From contig CAJUSS010000075.1 of NCBI GenBank assembly GCA_910588895.1, positions 1-17,920 of the forward strand: a DNA stretch of 17,920 nt, written 5' to 3'. Positions 7,546-14,972 of this stretch are shown in pieces (the stretch's first letter is position 1; every line of letters starts with the position of its first letter). The notes under the pieces are model-generated. The model was not told where the DNA came from. It did not search any database and saw nothing but the letters and a program-made list of their open reading frames with translations. The stretch comes from an uncultured Lachnospiraceae bacterium (lineage in GTDB: Bacteria > Bacillota > Clostridia > Lachnospirales > Lachnospiraceae). Made by a program: the position numbers and the translations under genes.

Positions 7546-7725
7546 GTTACTATCCATACATCCCCGCAGCAGACCATTTGGCCAACCTGTGAAAAATGAC
7601 CAGTTTTTTGCTGCCCTCCAGGTCGAAAAAGGATATCTTGCATTCCTGCTGGATATAAGATATAATAGTGATCACGTTGCGGCAAGCGCCCCCCAGATCT
7701 TTTTTCAGATCCGGAGAGATTTCGC
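7546..7725 (+). other. Non-coding stretch upstream of nrdD, with a second promoter and a foldable segment
   Basis: No open frame here looks like a real protein. A promoter-like pair, TTGCAT (7638-7643) and TATAAT (7661-7666), has a 17-base spacer and would start a transcript near 7673. That RNA would contain GCAAGCG (7682-7688), able to pair perfectly with CGCTTGC (7723-7729), enclosing a smaller imperfect hairpin (CCAGATCT with AGATCCGG, one mismatch), followed by the T-rich TTATTTT. This could be a small RNA ending at 7735-7737, or the leader of a longer nrdD message. The first ~90 bases show nothing recognisable. Confidence 0.4.
7638..7666 (+). promoter_or_regulatory. Upstream promoter in the uxaA-nrdD gap
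   Basis: TTGCAT and a perfect TATAAT are separated by 17 bases. It lies about 85 bases upstream of the nrdD-proximal promoter and would transcribe the foldable segment at 7682-7729. Confidence 0.55.
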
Positions 7726-7753
7726 TTGCTTATTTTAGAACATTGGTTATAAT
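7726..7753 (+). promoter_or_regulatory. nrdDG promoter
   Basis: TTGCTT (7726-7731) and TATAAT (7748-7753) have a 16-base spacer. The predicted start near 7760 falls inside the first NrdR-like box, and the leader to the nrdD start is about 50 bases. Confidence 0.7.
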
Positions 7754-7798
7754 ACTATATATAGCAATGAGAACAATATGTGACACAATATAATGGAG
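7752..7798 (+). promoter_or_regulatory. Tandem NrdR-like boxes
   Basis: The established NrdR box is a 16-bp palindrome, approximately ACACWATATATWGTGT. Positions 7752-7767 match it at 12 of 16 and 7783-7798 at 12 of 16. The boxes are 31 bases apart, the three-helical-turn spacing typical of NrdR sites. Box 1 covers the end of the -10 and the transcription start; box 2 runs into the ribosome binding site. Repression by NrdR when (d)ATP is plentiful is the expected role. Confidence 0.65.
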
Positions 7799-7807
7799 GG
7801 ATTTTAC

Positions 7808-9970
7808 ATGAACATCATCAAAAGGAGCGGACAGGAGGTCATCTTTGACGCCACGAAGATAGAGGATGCTGTGAAGAAAGCCAATGGCTCGGTGCTGGAG
7901 AGCGACCGTTTGACCGGGGGGCAGATCGCTGCTGTGGTAGAGCGTGTGACCAGCAAGTGCGTGGATATGAAGCGCAGCCCCAATGTAGAAGAGATCCAGG
8001 ATATGGTCCAGGAAGAGATCATGAAGCAGCAGGCATATAAGGTAGCCACCAACTATATCACCTACCGCTATAAAAGAGAATTGATCCGAAAGTCCAATTC
8101 CACAGACAAGCAGATCCTGTCCCTTTTAGAGAGCAGCAATGAGGAAGTCCTTCAGGAAAATTCCAACAAGAACCCGGTGGTCAACAGTGTGCAGAGGGAT
8201 TATATGGCTGGCGAGGTCAGCAAGGACATCACCAAGCGCTTCCTGCTGCCCCAGGATATCGTGGAGGCCCATGAGAAGGGGATCATCCATTTCCATGATT
8301 CCGATTATTTTGCCCAACACATGCACAACTGCTGCCTGGTCAACTTAGAGGATATGCTCCAGAACGGCACGATCATCAGCGAGACCATGATCGAGCGGCC
8401 CCACAGCTTTTCCACCGCCTGCAATATCGCCACCCAGGCGATCGCCCAGATCGCCAGCTCTCAGTACGGCGGGCAGAGCATCACCCTGTCCCATATCGCG
8501 CCCTTTGTCCAGGTGAGCCGGGAGAAGTTCCAGAAGGAGGTACGCCAGGAGTTAGTGGATCAGAACATCGAAGCCAATGAAAAGACCGTGGCTGAGATGG
8601 CGGAGATGCGGGTGCGCCGGGAGATCAAGCAGGGCGTCCAGATGATCCAGTATCAGGTGATCACTCTGATGACCACCAATGGCCAGGCCCCCTTCGTGAC
8701 CGTGTTCATGTATCTAAATGAGGTGCCGGAGGGACAGACCAGGGACGATCTGGCGCTGATCATCGAGGAGATGCTCCGCCAGCGTATCCAGGGCGTGAAG
8801 AATGAGCAGGGTGTGTTCATCACCCCGGCCTTCCCCAAGCTGATCTATGTGCTGGAGGAGGATAATGTCCGGGAAGGCAGCAAGTATTGGGAGCTGACCC
8901 GCTTGGCCGCCCAGTGTACAGCTAAGCGGATGGTGCCCGACTATATCTCCGAGAAGATCATGAAGAGTTTAAAGGACGGGAATTGCTACCCCTGCATGGG
9001 CTGCCGTTCCTTCCTGACCGTCTATAAGGATGAGAAGGAGCAGTATAAATTTTACGGAAGGTTCAACCAGGGGGTCGTTACCTTGAACCTGGTGGATGTG
9101 GCCTGCTCTGCCGGCGGGGACATGGACCGGTTCTGGGCGATCTTAGAGGAGCGCCTGGAGCTGTGCAGGAGAGCGCTGATGTGCAGGCACGACCGCTTAA
9201 AGGGAACTCTTTCCGATGTGGCGCCGATCCTGTGGCAGAACGGGGCCCTGGCCCGCTTAAAGAAGGGTGAGACCATCGACAAGCTGCTGTATGACAATTA
9301 CTCCACCATCTCCTTAGGCTATGCTGGCCTCTGTGAGTGTGTCCGCCATATGACTGGGAAGTCCCACACAGATCCGGCGGGAACGTCATTTGCCCTGCAG
9401 GTGATGGAGCATCTGAACAAGACCTGCCAGAGATGGGCTGCGGAGAGCAACATCTCCTTCAGTTTATATGGGACTCCTTTAGAGTCCACCACCTATAAAT
9501 TTGCAAAATGCCTTCAGGACCGTTTCGGCATCATCCCGGGGGTGACGGATAAGAATTATATCACCAACAGCTATCACGTCCATGTGACGGAGGAGATCAA
9601 TGCATTTGATAAGCTGACCTTTGAGGCCCAGTTCCAGCGGCTGTCACCGGGAGGAGCGATCAGCTATGTGGAGGTCCCCAACATGCAGGACAATATCGAG
9701 GCGGTGTTGGCGGTGATGCAGCATATCTATGATCATATCATGTATGCGGAACTGAACACCAAGAGCGACTATTGCCAGTGCTGCGGCTATGACGGGGAGA
9801 TCCAGATCATCGAGGATGAACACCACAAGCTGATCTGGAAATGCCCCAAGTGCGGCAACACGGATCAGGATAAGATGAACGTGGCAAGACGTACCTGCGG
9901 TTATATTGGGACCCAGTTCTGGAACCAGGGGCGCACGCAGGAGATCAAAGAGAGGGTCATGCACCTGTGA
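7808..9970 (+). CDS. nrdD: Anaerobic (class III) ribonucleoside-triphosphate reductase
   Basis: NrdD reduces ribonucleoside triphosphates to deoxy forms without oxygen, using a glycyl radical made by NrdG. The 720-residue protein has an N-terminal ATP-cone (about 1-95, allosteric), the ten-stranded barrel with HMHNCCLVNLEDMLQNG and CYPCMGCRSFL (conserved cysteines), a C-terminal zinc site with two Cys pairs (CQCC and CPKC), and the radical segment RRTCGYIG about 20 residues from the end. ATG 7808 is preferred over the in-frame ATG at 7793, because the Shine-Dalgarno TGGAGGG (7794-7800) lies seven bases before 7808 and the family begins at MNIIKR. nrdG follows after 18 bases. Confidence 0.97.
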   Translation: MNIIKRSGQEVIFDATKIEDAVKKANGSVLESDRLTGGQIAAVVERVTSKCVDMKRSPNVEEIQDMVQEEIMKQQAYKVATNYITYRYKRELIRKSNSTDKQILSLLESSNEEVLQENSNKNPVVNSVQRDYMAGEVSKDITKRFLLPQDIVEAHEKGIIHFHDSDYFAQHMHNCCLVNLEDMLQNGTIISETMIERPHSFSTACNIATQAIAQIASSQYGGQSITLSHIAPFVQVSREKFQKEVRQELVDQNIEANEKTVAEMAEMRVRREIKQGVQMIQYQVITLMTTNGQAPFVTVFMYLNEVPEGQTRDDLALIIEEMLRQRIQGVKNEQGVFITPAFPKLIYVLEEDNVREGSKYWELTRLAAQCTAKRMVPDYISEKIMKSLKDGNCYPCMGCRSFLTVYKDEKEQYKFYGRFNQGVVTLNLVDVACSAGGDMDRFWAILEERLELCRRALMCRHDRLKGTLSDVAPILWQNGALARLKKGETIDKLLYDNYSTISLGYAGLCECVRHMTGKSHTDPAGTSFALQVMEHLNKTCQRWAAESNISFSLYGTPLESTTYKFAKCLQDRFGIIPGVTDKNYITNSYHVHVTEEINAFDKLTFEAQFQRLSPGGAISYVEVPNMQDNIEAVLAVMQHIYDHIMYAELNTKSDYCQCCGYDGEIQIIEDEHHKLIWKCPKCGNTDQDKMNVARRTCGYIGTQFWNQGRTQEIKERVMHL

Positions 9971-9988
9971 TGAAAGGAAAGCTGGTCT

Positions 9989-10528
9989 ATGAGATATGCC
10001 AATATCAAATACTACGATATCGCTAACGGCCTGGGGGTCAGGACCAGCCTGTTCGTGTCCGGCTGTACCCATCGGTGCAAGGGCTGCTTTAATGAGACCG
10101 CCTGGGATTTTGACTACGGCCAGGAGTTCACGGGGGAGACGATCGAAAAGCTCCTGGACTCTTGTCGTCCCAGCTATATCGCCGGGCTCTCCCTTTTAGG
10201 GGGAGAGCCTATGGAGCCGGCTAACCAGCGGGCGCTCCTTCCTCTGCTCAAGCGGTTCAAGGAACAGTATCCGGATAAGGATATCTGGTGTTATACCGGC
10301 TATGTGTATGAGACGGAACTCTTAGATCATGCAGGGAGAGCCCGCTGCGAGGTGACAGAGGAACTTTTGGGCTATATCGATATCCTGGTGGACGGGCGGT
10401 TTGAGCAGGAGCTGCATGATATCTCCTTAAAGTTCAGAGGGAGCAGCAACCAGCGGGTGCTGCAGATCCAAAAGGAGGGCTGTCCGGAGCTCTATCCGGT
10501 GAACCGGCAGAGCGGGGATATGGCATAG
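9989..10528 (+). CDS. nrdG: Anaerobic ribonucleotide reductase activating protein (radical SAM)
   Basis: NrdG uses a 4Fe-4S cluster and S-adenosylmethionine to place the glycyl radical on NrdD. The 179-residue product carries the radical-SAM motif CTHRCKGC (Cys26, Cys30, Cys33), the following NETAWDF, the SAM-binding GGEP in LSLLGGEPMEP, and DILVDGRFEQE, all typical of NrdG. Length is slightly above the usual 150-175 residues. AAAGGAAA lies about 10 bases upstream of the start. It is cotranscribed with nrdD and ended by the hairpin at 10553-10610. Confidence 0.96.
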   Translation: MRYANIKYYDIANGLGVRTSLFVSGCTHRCKGCFNETAWDFDYGQEFTGETIEKLLDSCRPSYIAGLSLLGGEPMEPANQRALLPLLKRFKEQYPDKDIWCYTGYVYETELLDHAGRARCEVTEELLGYIDILVDGRFEQELHDISLKFRGSSNQRVLQIQKEGCPELYPVNRQSGDMA

Positions 10529-10552
10529 ACCCTCGGACAGCGAAGTAAAGGC

Positions 10553-10610
10553 AAAAAAAGCGCCGCGGCGGACAGGAGCATGATGCTCTGCCTGCTGCGG
10601 CGCTCTTTTT
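10553..10610. terminator. Bidirectional terminator between nrdG and the convergent lipoprotein gene
   Basis: AGCGCCGC (10559-10566) pairs with GCGGCGCT (10597-10604), and pairing continues inward to GAGCAT/ATGCTC with few interruptions. Five T follow on the plus strand (10606-10610) and seven A precede it (10553-10559, a T-run for the minus strand), so it can stop transcription from both sides. Confidence 0.9.
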
Positions 10611-10650
10611 ATCGTTTCCTGCCTTTGGTCACAGGGGACCAGGTACCGGA

Positions 10651-11262
10651 TCACTGGAACTTTCTATATTCGGCATTGTAATACATGGTGCCGTCCTCGT
10701 CGGCTTCCACTTCCGGGATCGTAAAGACCTCTCCGTTCTCCTGGAGGATCAGCCCGCCTTCCAGTTCAAAGTTCTCGGTAAAGGTGTTCACCAAAGATTC
10801 CACCATCAGGCGGGTAGCCATGGCATCGTCCGTTCCCAACTGGCTTACGTTAAGGGTAGCTTTATCCTCCTCCTGCTCATAGCTGATCAGCTCGGTGCCG
10901 TCGGGAAGGATCCCGTAGCTTGCCATCAGATCGAACAGGCCTTCTGCCTCCAGTGTCTCGGTCTCCAGAGCATCCATCTCCTGGATGAGCCCGTCGCCGG
11001 TCTTATTGATCCGATAGACGGTGACGCCAGCCATCTGCGGCAGATCTTCGTTCCCCTGGTTGCGCACCTCCATGGTGTCTGCTTTATAAGCCTCTGTGGT
11101 AGCGGGGATACCGCCCTCAGGGCCAACCTCCCCATTGTCTCCCTCTGCGGCGGCAGCCGTCTGTGCATCGGCGCTGGCCTGCTGTTTATCCGGTGTGGGG
11201 GTACAGGCTGCCAGAGACAGCGCCATCATAGCTGATGCCAGCAATAGGATACATTTCTTCAT
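10651..11262 (-). CDS. GerMN-domain-like lipoprotein
   Basis: This is a predicted membrane-anchored extracytoplasmic lipoprotein of 203 residues. The signal is MKKCILLLASAMMALSLAAC with lipobox Cys20, then an Ala/Gly/Glu-rich tether to about residue 65. The folded part (about 75-203) resembles the GerMN domain found in spore-germination protein GerM and many clostridial lipoproteins: EGLFDLMASYGILPDGTELISY, then NVSQ, then a helix TRLMVESLVNTFTENF and LILQENGE. The start at 11262 is preferred over the frame opening at 11304: AAGGAGG lies nine bases upstream and the signal peptide begins there. Its Shine-Dalgarno overlaps the stop of the MarR gene, so the two form an operon. Function is unknown; the domain call is moderate. 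Confidence 0.65.
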   Translation of the reverse strand: MKKCILLLASAMMALSLAACTPTPDKQQASADAQTAAAAEGDNGEVGPEGGIPATTEAYKADTMEVRNQGNEDLPQMAGVTVYRINKTGDGLIQEMDALETETLEAEGLFDLMASYGILPDGTELISYEQEEDKATLNVSQLGTDDAMATRLMVESLVNTFTENFELEGGLILQENGEVFTIPEVEADEDGTMYYNAEYRKFQ

Positions 11263-11276
11263 GATCGATAGCCTCC

Positions 11277-11720
11277 TTAACATTTCTTTTTCTTTTGGAA
11301 CCATTGGGTCAAGACGGTCAGGGCTTTGGTCAGTACCTGCAGCTCCTCTTCTGTCAGGCTGGCCATCACATCCTGGATCATCTCCTGATGGAATCCTTCA
11401 TGATGCCGGTAAGCCGCCTTTCCCTTTTCGGAAAGCGATATATATACGACCCGGCGGTCCGCCTCACCACGCTCCCGCAGCACATAGCCCTTTTTGACCA
11501 GACTGTTCATAGCGATAGTGAGGGTGCCGACCGTAACGGACAGGGACTTAGCGATAGTAGACATATTTTTCGGATCATCCATCCCGATGGCCTCGATCAC
11601 ATGCATGTCATTGTTCGTAAGATCCTGAAACTCCGAAATAGCCAAAGCTTTCTGTTCGATCTCCAAAACGTCACGAAACAGAGTGACTAATACTGTATTC
11701 AAGGTTCCGTAGCTGTCCAC
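11277..11720 (-). CDS. MarR-family regulator, FabT-like
   Basis: This is a winged-helix transcription factor of about 147 residues. The core has DLTNNDMHVIEAIG, the recognition region STIAKSLSVTVGTLTIAMNSLVKKGYV, and the wing ERGEADRRVVYISLSEKG, closely resembling FabT, the acyl-ACP-responsive repressor of fatty acid synthesis in Firmicutes. FabT genes usually head fab operons, but here the only downstream gene is a lipoprotein. I place the start at GTG 11720: the purine-rich GGAAGG lies upstream of it, and the length then equals FabT; the frame also allows GTG 11741. Family is confident. The FabT role is inference; a generic MarR regulator is the alternative. Confidence 0.85.
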   Translation of the reverse strand: MDSYGTLNTVLVTLFRDVLEIEQKALAISEFQDLTNNDMHVIEAIGMDDPKNMSTIAKSLSVTVGTLTIAMNSLVKKGYVLRERGEADRRVVYISLSEKGKAAYRHHEGFHQEMIQDVMASLTEEELQVLTKALTVLTQWFQKKKKC

Positions 11721-11797
11721 GCATATTTTCCTTCCCAGCACCCGCTTTTTCCGCTCGTTAGCATTTGCACATATACTTATTTTTTGCGTACTTGCTG

Positions 11798-11826
11798 ATT
11801 ATACATGATTTTTTTGATTTTCTCAA
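11798..11826 (-). promoter_or_regulatory. Promoter of the MarR-lipoprotein operon
   Basis: Read on the minus strand, TTGAGA (11821-11826) and TATAAT (11798-11803) are 17 bases apart. A weak inverted repeat, TTGA-N5-TCAA (11814-11826), overlaps the -35 and could be part of an autoregulatory site; it is too short to be sure. Confidence 0.7.
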
Positions 11827-11893
11827 CCGGTAATCCTTAGAAAATTCTTAAGAGGTTGTGATTTTTTTTTGTCTTTTTAGCAAAAATGAGTGG

Positions 11894-13273
11894 TCATGAG
11901 CCCAATGTCAAGCGTTTAAATACGTCGCCCCGCTCTTCGAAATCCTTGAAGATCCCATAGCTGGCAGCTGCGGGAGAGAGGACACAGCATCGGCCGGGCC
12001 GGGTCAGGGCTTTGGCGGCCCGGACAGCCTCCTCCAGGTGCCCGGTCAGGGTCAGACGGCCCGAGGTGGCCAGCTCCGGAAAGTCCTGGATGATCTCTTT
12101 GTAGATCCGCTTGCCGGTGGCCTCCATCAGGATGATGTGGGGGATGGGGCTGGAAGAGAGATAGCGGATCAGATCCCCGTAGTCGATCCCCCGGTCCATC
12201 CCGCCGATCAGGACCGTGTCAGTATCCTTTAAGGTGTTCAATGCCTGGATGGTGGTGTCGCAGATCGTGGAGATGGAATCGTCATAATAGCGTATCCCGT
12301 CTTTTTCGCCCAGAAAGCTGAGGCGGTGAGGAAGGGGTTCATAGGACTCAAGGCCGCGGGCAAAGGTCTCGTCGTCGATCCCCTTCAGCTTACAGACCTG
12401 GTAGACGAAGGCGATGTCATAATGATTGTGATGTCCCAGCAGATGGAGCCGTTCAGAGGGGATCTGATAGGACCCTTCCTTCCAGAAGATCTGAGAGCCA
12501 CGGAGGAGGACTGCCGATGGGCTGGTGAGAGGGTCTGCCGGATCCTTCGCGGAGGGATGGGATTCGCCCAGATCCACCACCGGGATCACGGTGGCAGGAC
12601 AGATCCCTTTAGGCGGCAGGCACTGCTCTCCGCACACCAGGATATCCCCCGGCCGCTGGTGGCGATAAATGTTCTGCTTGGACTGTATATACTTGTCCAT
12701 GGTCCCATAGTGGTCCAGATGCTCCTCGTGGATGTTCAGCAGCAGGGCGATATGGGGTGAGACGGTCATATGCTCCAGCTGATGGCAGGACAGTTCAAAG
12801 ACGATATCTGTATCCGGATCTGCCCGATCGATCTGATCAAAGGCCGGGATACCGATGTTCCCGGCCAGCAATACCTTTCGCCCGGCAGATCGTAAGATAT
12901 GGTACAGCAAAGAGGTAGTGGTGCTCTTTCCCTTTGTCCCGGTGATCCCGATGATCTGATCGCGGAAGAGGGAAAAAAACAGCTGTGATTGAGAGACGAT
13001 ATGGCAGCGATAGCTTGCGGCCGGCCGGTCTAAAACGATGCCGGGGCTTTTAAAGACCAGGTCGTAGTCCTCCATGACCGTCTGGTAGTCCGGTCCAAAG
13101 ATCCATGCTACCTCCGGGTCTACATGCTGCGGTCTCTCCGCCAGGCGGTCTGCCACCGCAAGCTCCTTATAAGCCTTCGTCCGGGTCAGCATCTGATAGG
13201 TGGACTGCCCCTCCCGGCCGAAACCCAGCAATAATACCTTTTTTCCCTCTATAAAAGGGTCGATCTGCGTCAT
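11894..13273 (-). CDS. murD2: Mur ligase, MurD2 type (UDP-MurNAc-L-Ala--L-Glu ligase)
   Basis: This is a MurD-like ATP-dependent ligase of peptidoglycan precursor synthesis in the cytoplasm. The 459-residue protein has an N-terminal UDP-binding domain (VLLLGFGREGQST), the ATP loop GITGTKGKSTTTS near 109-121 (ordinary MurD has GTNGKTT), ELSCHQLE near 160-167, NIHEEHLDHYG at 180-190, a candidate carbamylated Lys199 in IQSKQN, DDSISTICDTT, and a C-terminal domain with LIGGMDRGIDY. Because it follows murL by 51 bases in the same direction, I read it as MurD2, which attaches L-glutamate for MurL to epimerise. AAAGGAG sets the start. An ordinary MurD (D-Glu) cannot be excluded by sequence alone; membership in the MurD group is secure. 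Confidence 0.85.
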   Translation of the reverse strand: MTQIDPFIEGKKVLLLGFGREGQSTYQMLTRTKAYKELAVADRLAERPQHVDPEVAWIFGPDYQTVMEDYDLVFKSPGIVLDRPAASYRCHIVSQSQLFFSLFRDQIIGITGTKGKSTTTSLLYHILRSAGRKVLLAGNIGIPAFDQIDRADPDTDIVFELSCHQLEHMTVSPHIALLLNIHEEHLDHYGTMDKYIQSKQNIYRHQRPGDILVCGEQCLPPKGICPATVIPVVDLGESHPSAKDPADPLTSPSAVLLRGSQIFWKEGSYQIPSERLHLLGHHNHYDIAFVYQVCKLKGIDDETFARGLESYEPLPHRLSFLGEKDGIRYYDDSISTICDTTIQALNTLKDTDTVLIGGMDRGIDYGDLIRYLSSSPIPHIILMEATGKRIYKEIIQDFPELATSGRLTLTGHLEEAVRAAKALTRPGRCCVLSPAAASYGIFKDFEERGDVFKRLTLGS

Positions 13274-13324
13274 GTTCTAGCGCTCCTTTGGCTTCTTTTG
13301 TTTTTAGGTTGGGTCCCTGTCCTT

Positions 13325-14866
13325 TTATCTCCAGAGGCACCGGGTCCGGACCAGTCTCTCCCAGGGTGACGGCACCAGGTTCTCACGGTCGAAAAAAGCG
13401 TGGTAGCGGTCACCGATGGCCAGATACCGTCCATAGAGCTGGGTGGTCTTGTACCATTCCAAAAGCTTGGGAAGGGGTCTTTGGGCCTTTTCGATCCGGC
13501 GGATAGTCAGCAGGAGGGCCGTGTTCACCTCATCCCGGCTGCCCACGCATTCGAAGGGCTTTTCTGCCTGTATCCCCACCAGCTGCTCCAGGACATCCAG
13601 CATAGTCTCGTCCTCCAGCAGATCCCTCCCAAAGATCTTCGCCACCTCATCCCGCTCCAAAAAGGGGGACAAGATCAGATAGACAAAAAGGCATTTGGGA
13701 CAATGGCCGCACCATTCATCCTTTTTGCTCCCTACATTGCAGCTGCGGAAGATCTTATGATAGTCTGTGCAGCGGGCAAAATAGGCGGCGATCTGGAATT
13801 CGCTCAAAGGCCGCAGCAAGCTGAAATAGTAGCTGCTGCCCGGCAGGTAGAGGGTCGTATAGTCATGAAAGTCCTTCTCGAATCGGAAGCTCTTAGAATA
13901 TTGGTGGTTGACCGTGCTTCCCTGTACCGTGCTCTCGTTCGCACTGGATTCATTGGACAGGGCGATGTAGGGCAGCCCATGGAGCCTGGCCGCGATCAGG
14001 GAGGAGAAAGCCACGATCGCGGAAAATGGCGTATGACCGTTCAAGAACCCCTGCCGGTTCAGCTCCAGCATGTTTTGATCCAAGGTCCGTGATGCCTTGA
14101 TCAGCCGCTCAGGCGGGATCTGGGCGGTCTCGGCTGTCTGTAGAGTGGCTCCCCTGGGATTGATGATATATCCCCAGAGCTGGGCCTCCCCTTCCTTTAA
14201 AAGCTCCAGCGTCACCACCGAATCCTTCCCGCCGCCGATCGGCACCAGCACAGGTGTCCCAGGGCCTGGAATGGGCGGCGCAGGCGTTCCGGGGTTGGGA
14301 GGGAGCGGCACAGGCGTCCCGGGGCCGGGAGGGAGCGGCACTGAGGTCTTGGCAGTGGGAGAGAGCGGCACTTTGGTCTGGTCATAAAGAGGGCGGTTGT
14401 CCCTGCCTTGGGCCACGATCTCCATGAAGCTTGGGTCGTCCGGTCTCTCGATCTGGTTCACATAAAAAAATTCTCCCAGACCATTCCGGTACAGATCCTT
14501 CCACCAACGGATCTGCGCCTCATCCAGATGGCCTGCCCGCACCACGACCCGGGGCGGGCAGGCCATCTTCCAGTAGCTGACCAGCTCCACCATCCCCAGT
14601 GAAAAGAGCATATCCTCCAAAAGAGGATCCGGCAGGGCGCGCCTTTGGCCTAGGTCCGTTTCCGCAGCCTCGCCCAGGTTGCCGGACAGAGCCTTTGGGA
14701 AATGCCAGACCGGCGCAAACTCCGCCAGGCCGGGGATATGGAAGTGATAGGTCACGGTCAGCTCCTGTCTGGTCTCTTCTATATCATAACGGTCATAGAT
14801 AAATTCCGGATATCGGGTCCGGAAAAGGCGGTACTTTTTGGGCCCGCTCATTGCCTGCTGTTCCAT
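13325..14866 (-). CDS. murL: MurL, UDP-MurNAc-L-Ala-L-Glu epimerase, with a proline-rich repeat insert
   Basis: MurL (described in Xanthomonas) uses ATP to epimerise the terminal L-Glu of UDP-MurNAc-L-Ala-L-Glu to D-Glu. The 513-residue protein matches my memory of the Xanthomonas enzyme in many blocks: VSYWKMACP, NGLGEFFYVN, the nucleotide loop IGGGKDSVVTLELL (GGGKDS at 211-216), ELNRQGFLNGHTPFSAIV, ALSNESSAN, STVNHQYSKSFRFEKDF, SLLRPLSEFQIA, WCGHCPKC, IFGRDLLED and EKPFECVG. It is longer than the ~450-residue relative, partly because of a decapeptide repeat array at about 166-206 just before the loop. ATG 14866 is preferred over GTG 14887, as AAGGGG lies eight bases upstream. murD2 follows at once. 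Confidence 0.88.
   Translation of the reverse strand: MEQQAMSGPKKYRLFRTRYPEFIYDRYDIEETRQELTVTYHFHIPGLAEFAPVWHFPKALSGNLGEAAETDLGQRRALPDPLLEDMLFSLGMVELVSYWKMACPPRVVVRAGHLDEAQIRWWKDLYRNGLGEFFYVNQIERPDDPSFMEIVAQGRDNRPLYDQTKVPLSPTAKTSVPLPPGPGTPVPLPPNPGTPAPPIPGPGTPVLVPIGGGKDSVVTLELLKEGEAQLWGYIINPRGATLQTAETAQIPPERLIKASRTLDQNMLELNRQGFLNGHTPFSAIVAFSSLIAARLHGLPYIALSNESSANESTVQGSTVNHQYSKSFRFEKDFHDYTTLYLPGSSYYFSLLRPLSEFQIAAYFARCTDYHKIFRSCNVGSKKDEWCGHCPKCLFVYLILSPFLERDEVAKIFGRDLLEDETMLDVLEQLVGIQAEKPFECVGSRDEVNTALLLTIRRIEKAQRPLPKLLEWYKTTQLYGRYLAIGDRYHAFFDRENLVPSPWERLVRTRCLWR
14251..14370 (-). repeat. 30-bp tandem repeat inside murL (four units)
   Basis: Four consecutive 30-bp units (14251-14280, 14281-14310, 14311-14340, 14341-14370) share the pattern CAGGCGTYCCGGGG...GGGAGCGGCA; the middle two are nearly identical and the outer two are diverged. 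In frame they encode ten-residue units such as VPLPPGPGTP, VPLPPNPGTP and APPIPGPGTP. The array lies directly before the GGGKDS loop and keeps the reading frame. It is likely a variable-number coding minisatellite that lengthens an interdomain linker. Confidence 0.88.
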
Positions 14867-14906
14867 AGACTGCACCCCTTTGTACACATTTTCGATCGTT
14901 CATTTT

Positions 14907-14931
14907 GATCGGTCCGTCACTTTGGCCGATC
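14907..14931 (-). other. Inverted repeat in the murL leader
   Basis: GATCGG (14907-14912) and CCGATC (14926-14931) form a 6-bp inverted repeat with a 13-base spacer in the untranslated leader of murL, between its promoter and ribosome binding site. It may be an RNA hairpin or an operator. Confidence 0.35.
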
Positions 14932-14943
14932 TCAGACAGTACG

Positions 14944-14972
14944 ATTATAGCGGATGACAGGGCCTTTTGCAA
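14944..14972 (-). promoter_or_regulatory. murL-murD2 promoter
   Basis: On the minus strand TTGCAA (14967-14972) and a perfect TATAAT (14944-14949) are 17 bases apart, giving a leader of about 70 bases before murL. Confidence 0.7.

Noticed and set aside
7544..7738. Open frame of 64 codons on the plus strand before nrdD (and a 79-codon one on the minus strand)
   Set aside because: No plausible ribosome binding site, no family resemblance, and the region overlaps promoter and terminator signals.
11840..11893. Terminator after murD2
   Set aside because: Only weak imperfect repeats (CTTAGAAAATTCTTAAG) and A/T runs are present; no convincing stem followed by a T-run on the minus strand.
14251..14370. 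Tandem 30-bp units considered as a CRISPR array
   Set aside because: The units are contiguous with no spacers and encode an in-frame repeat within murL; no cas genes are nearby.
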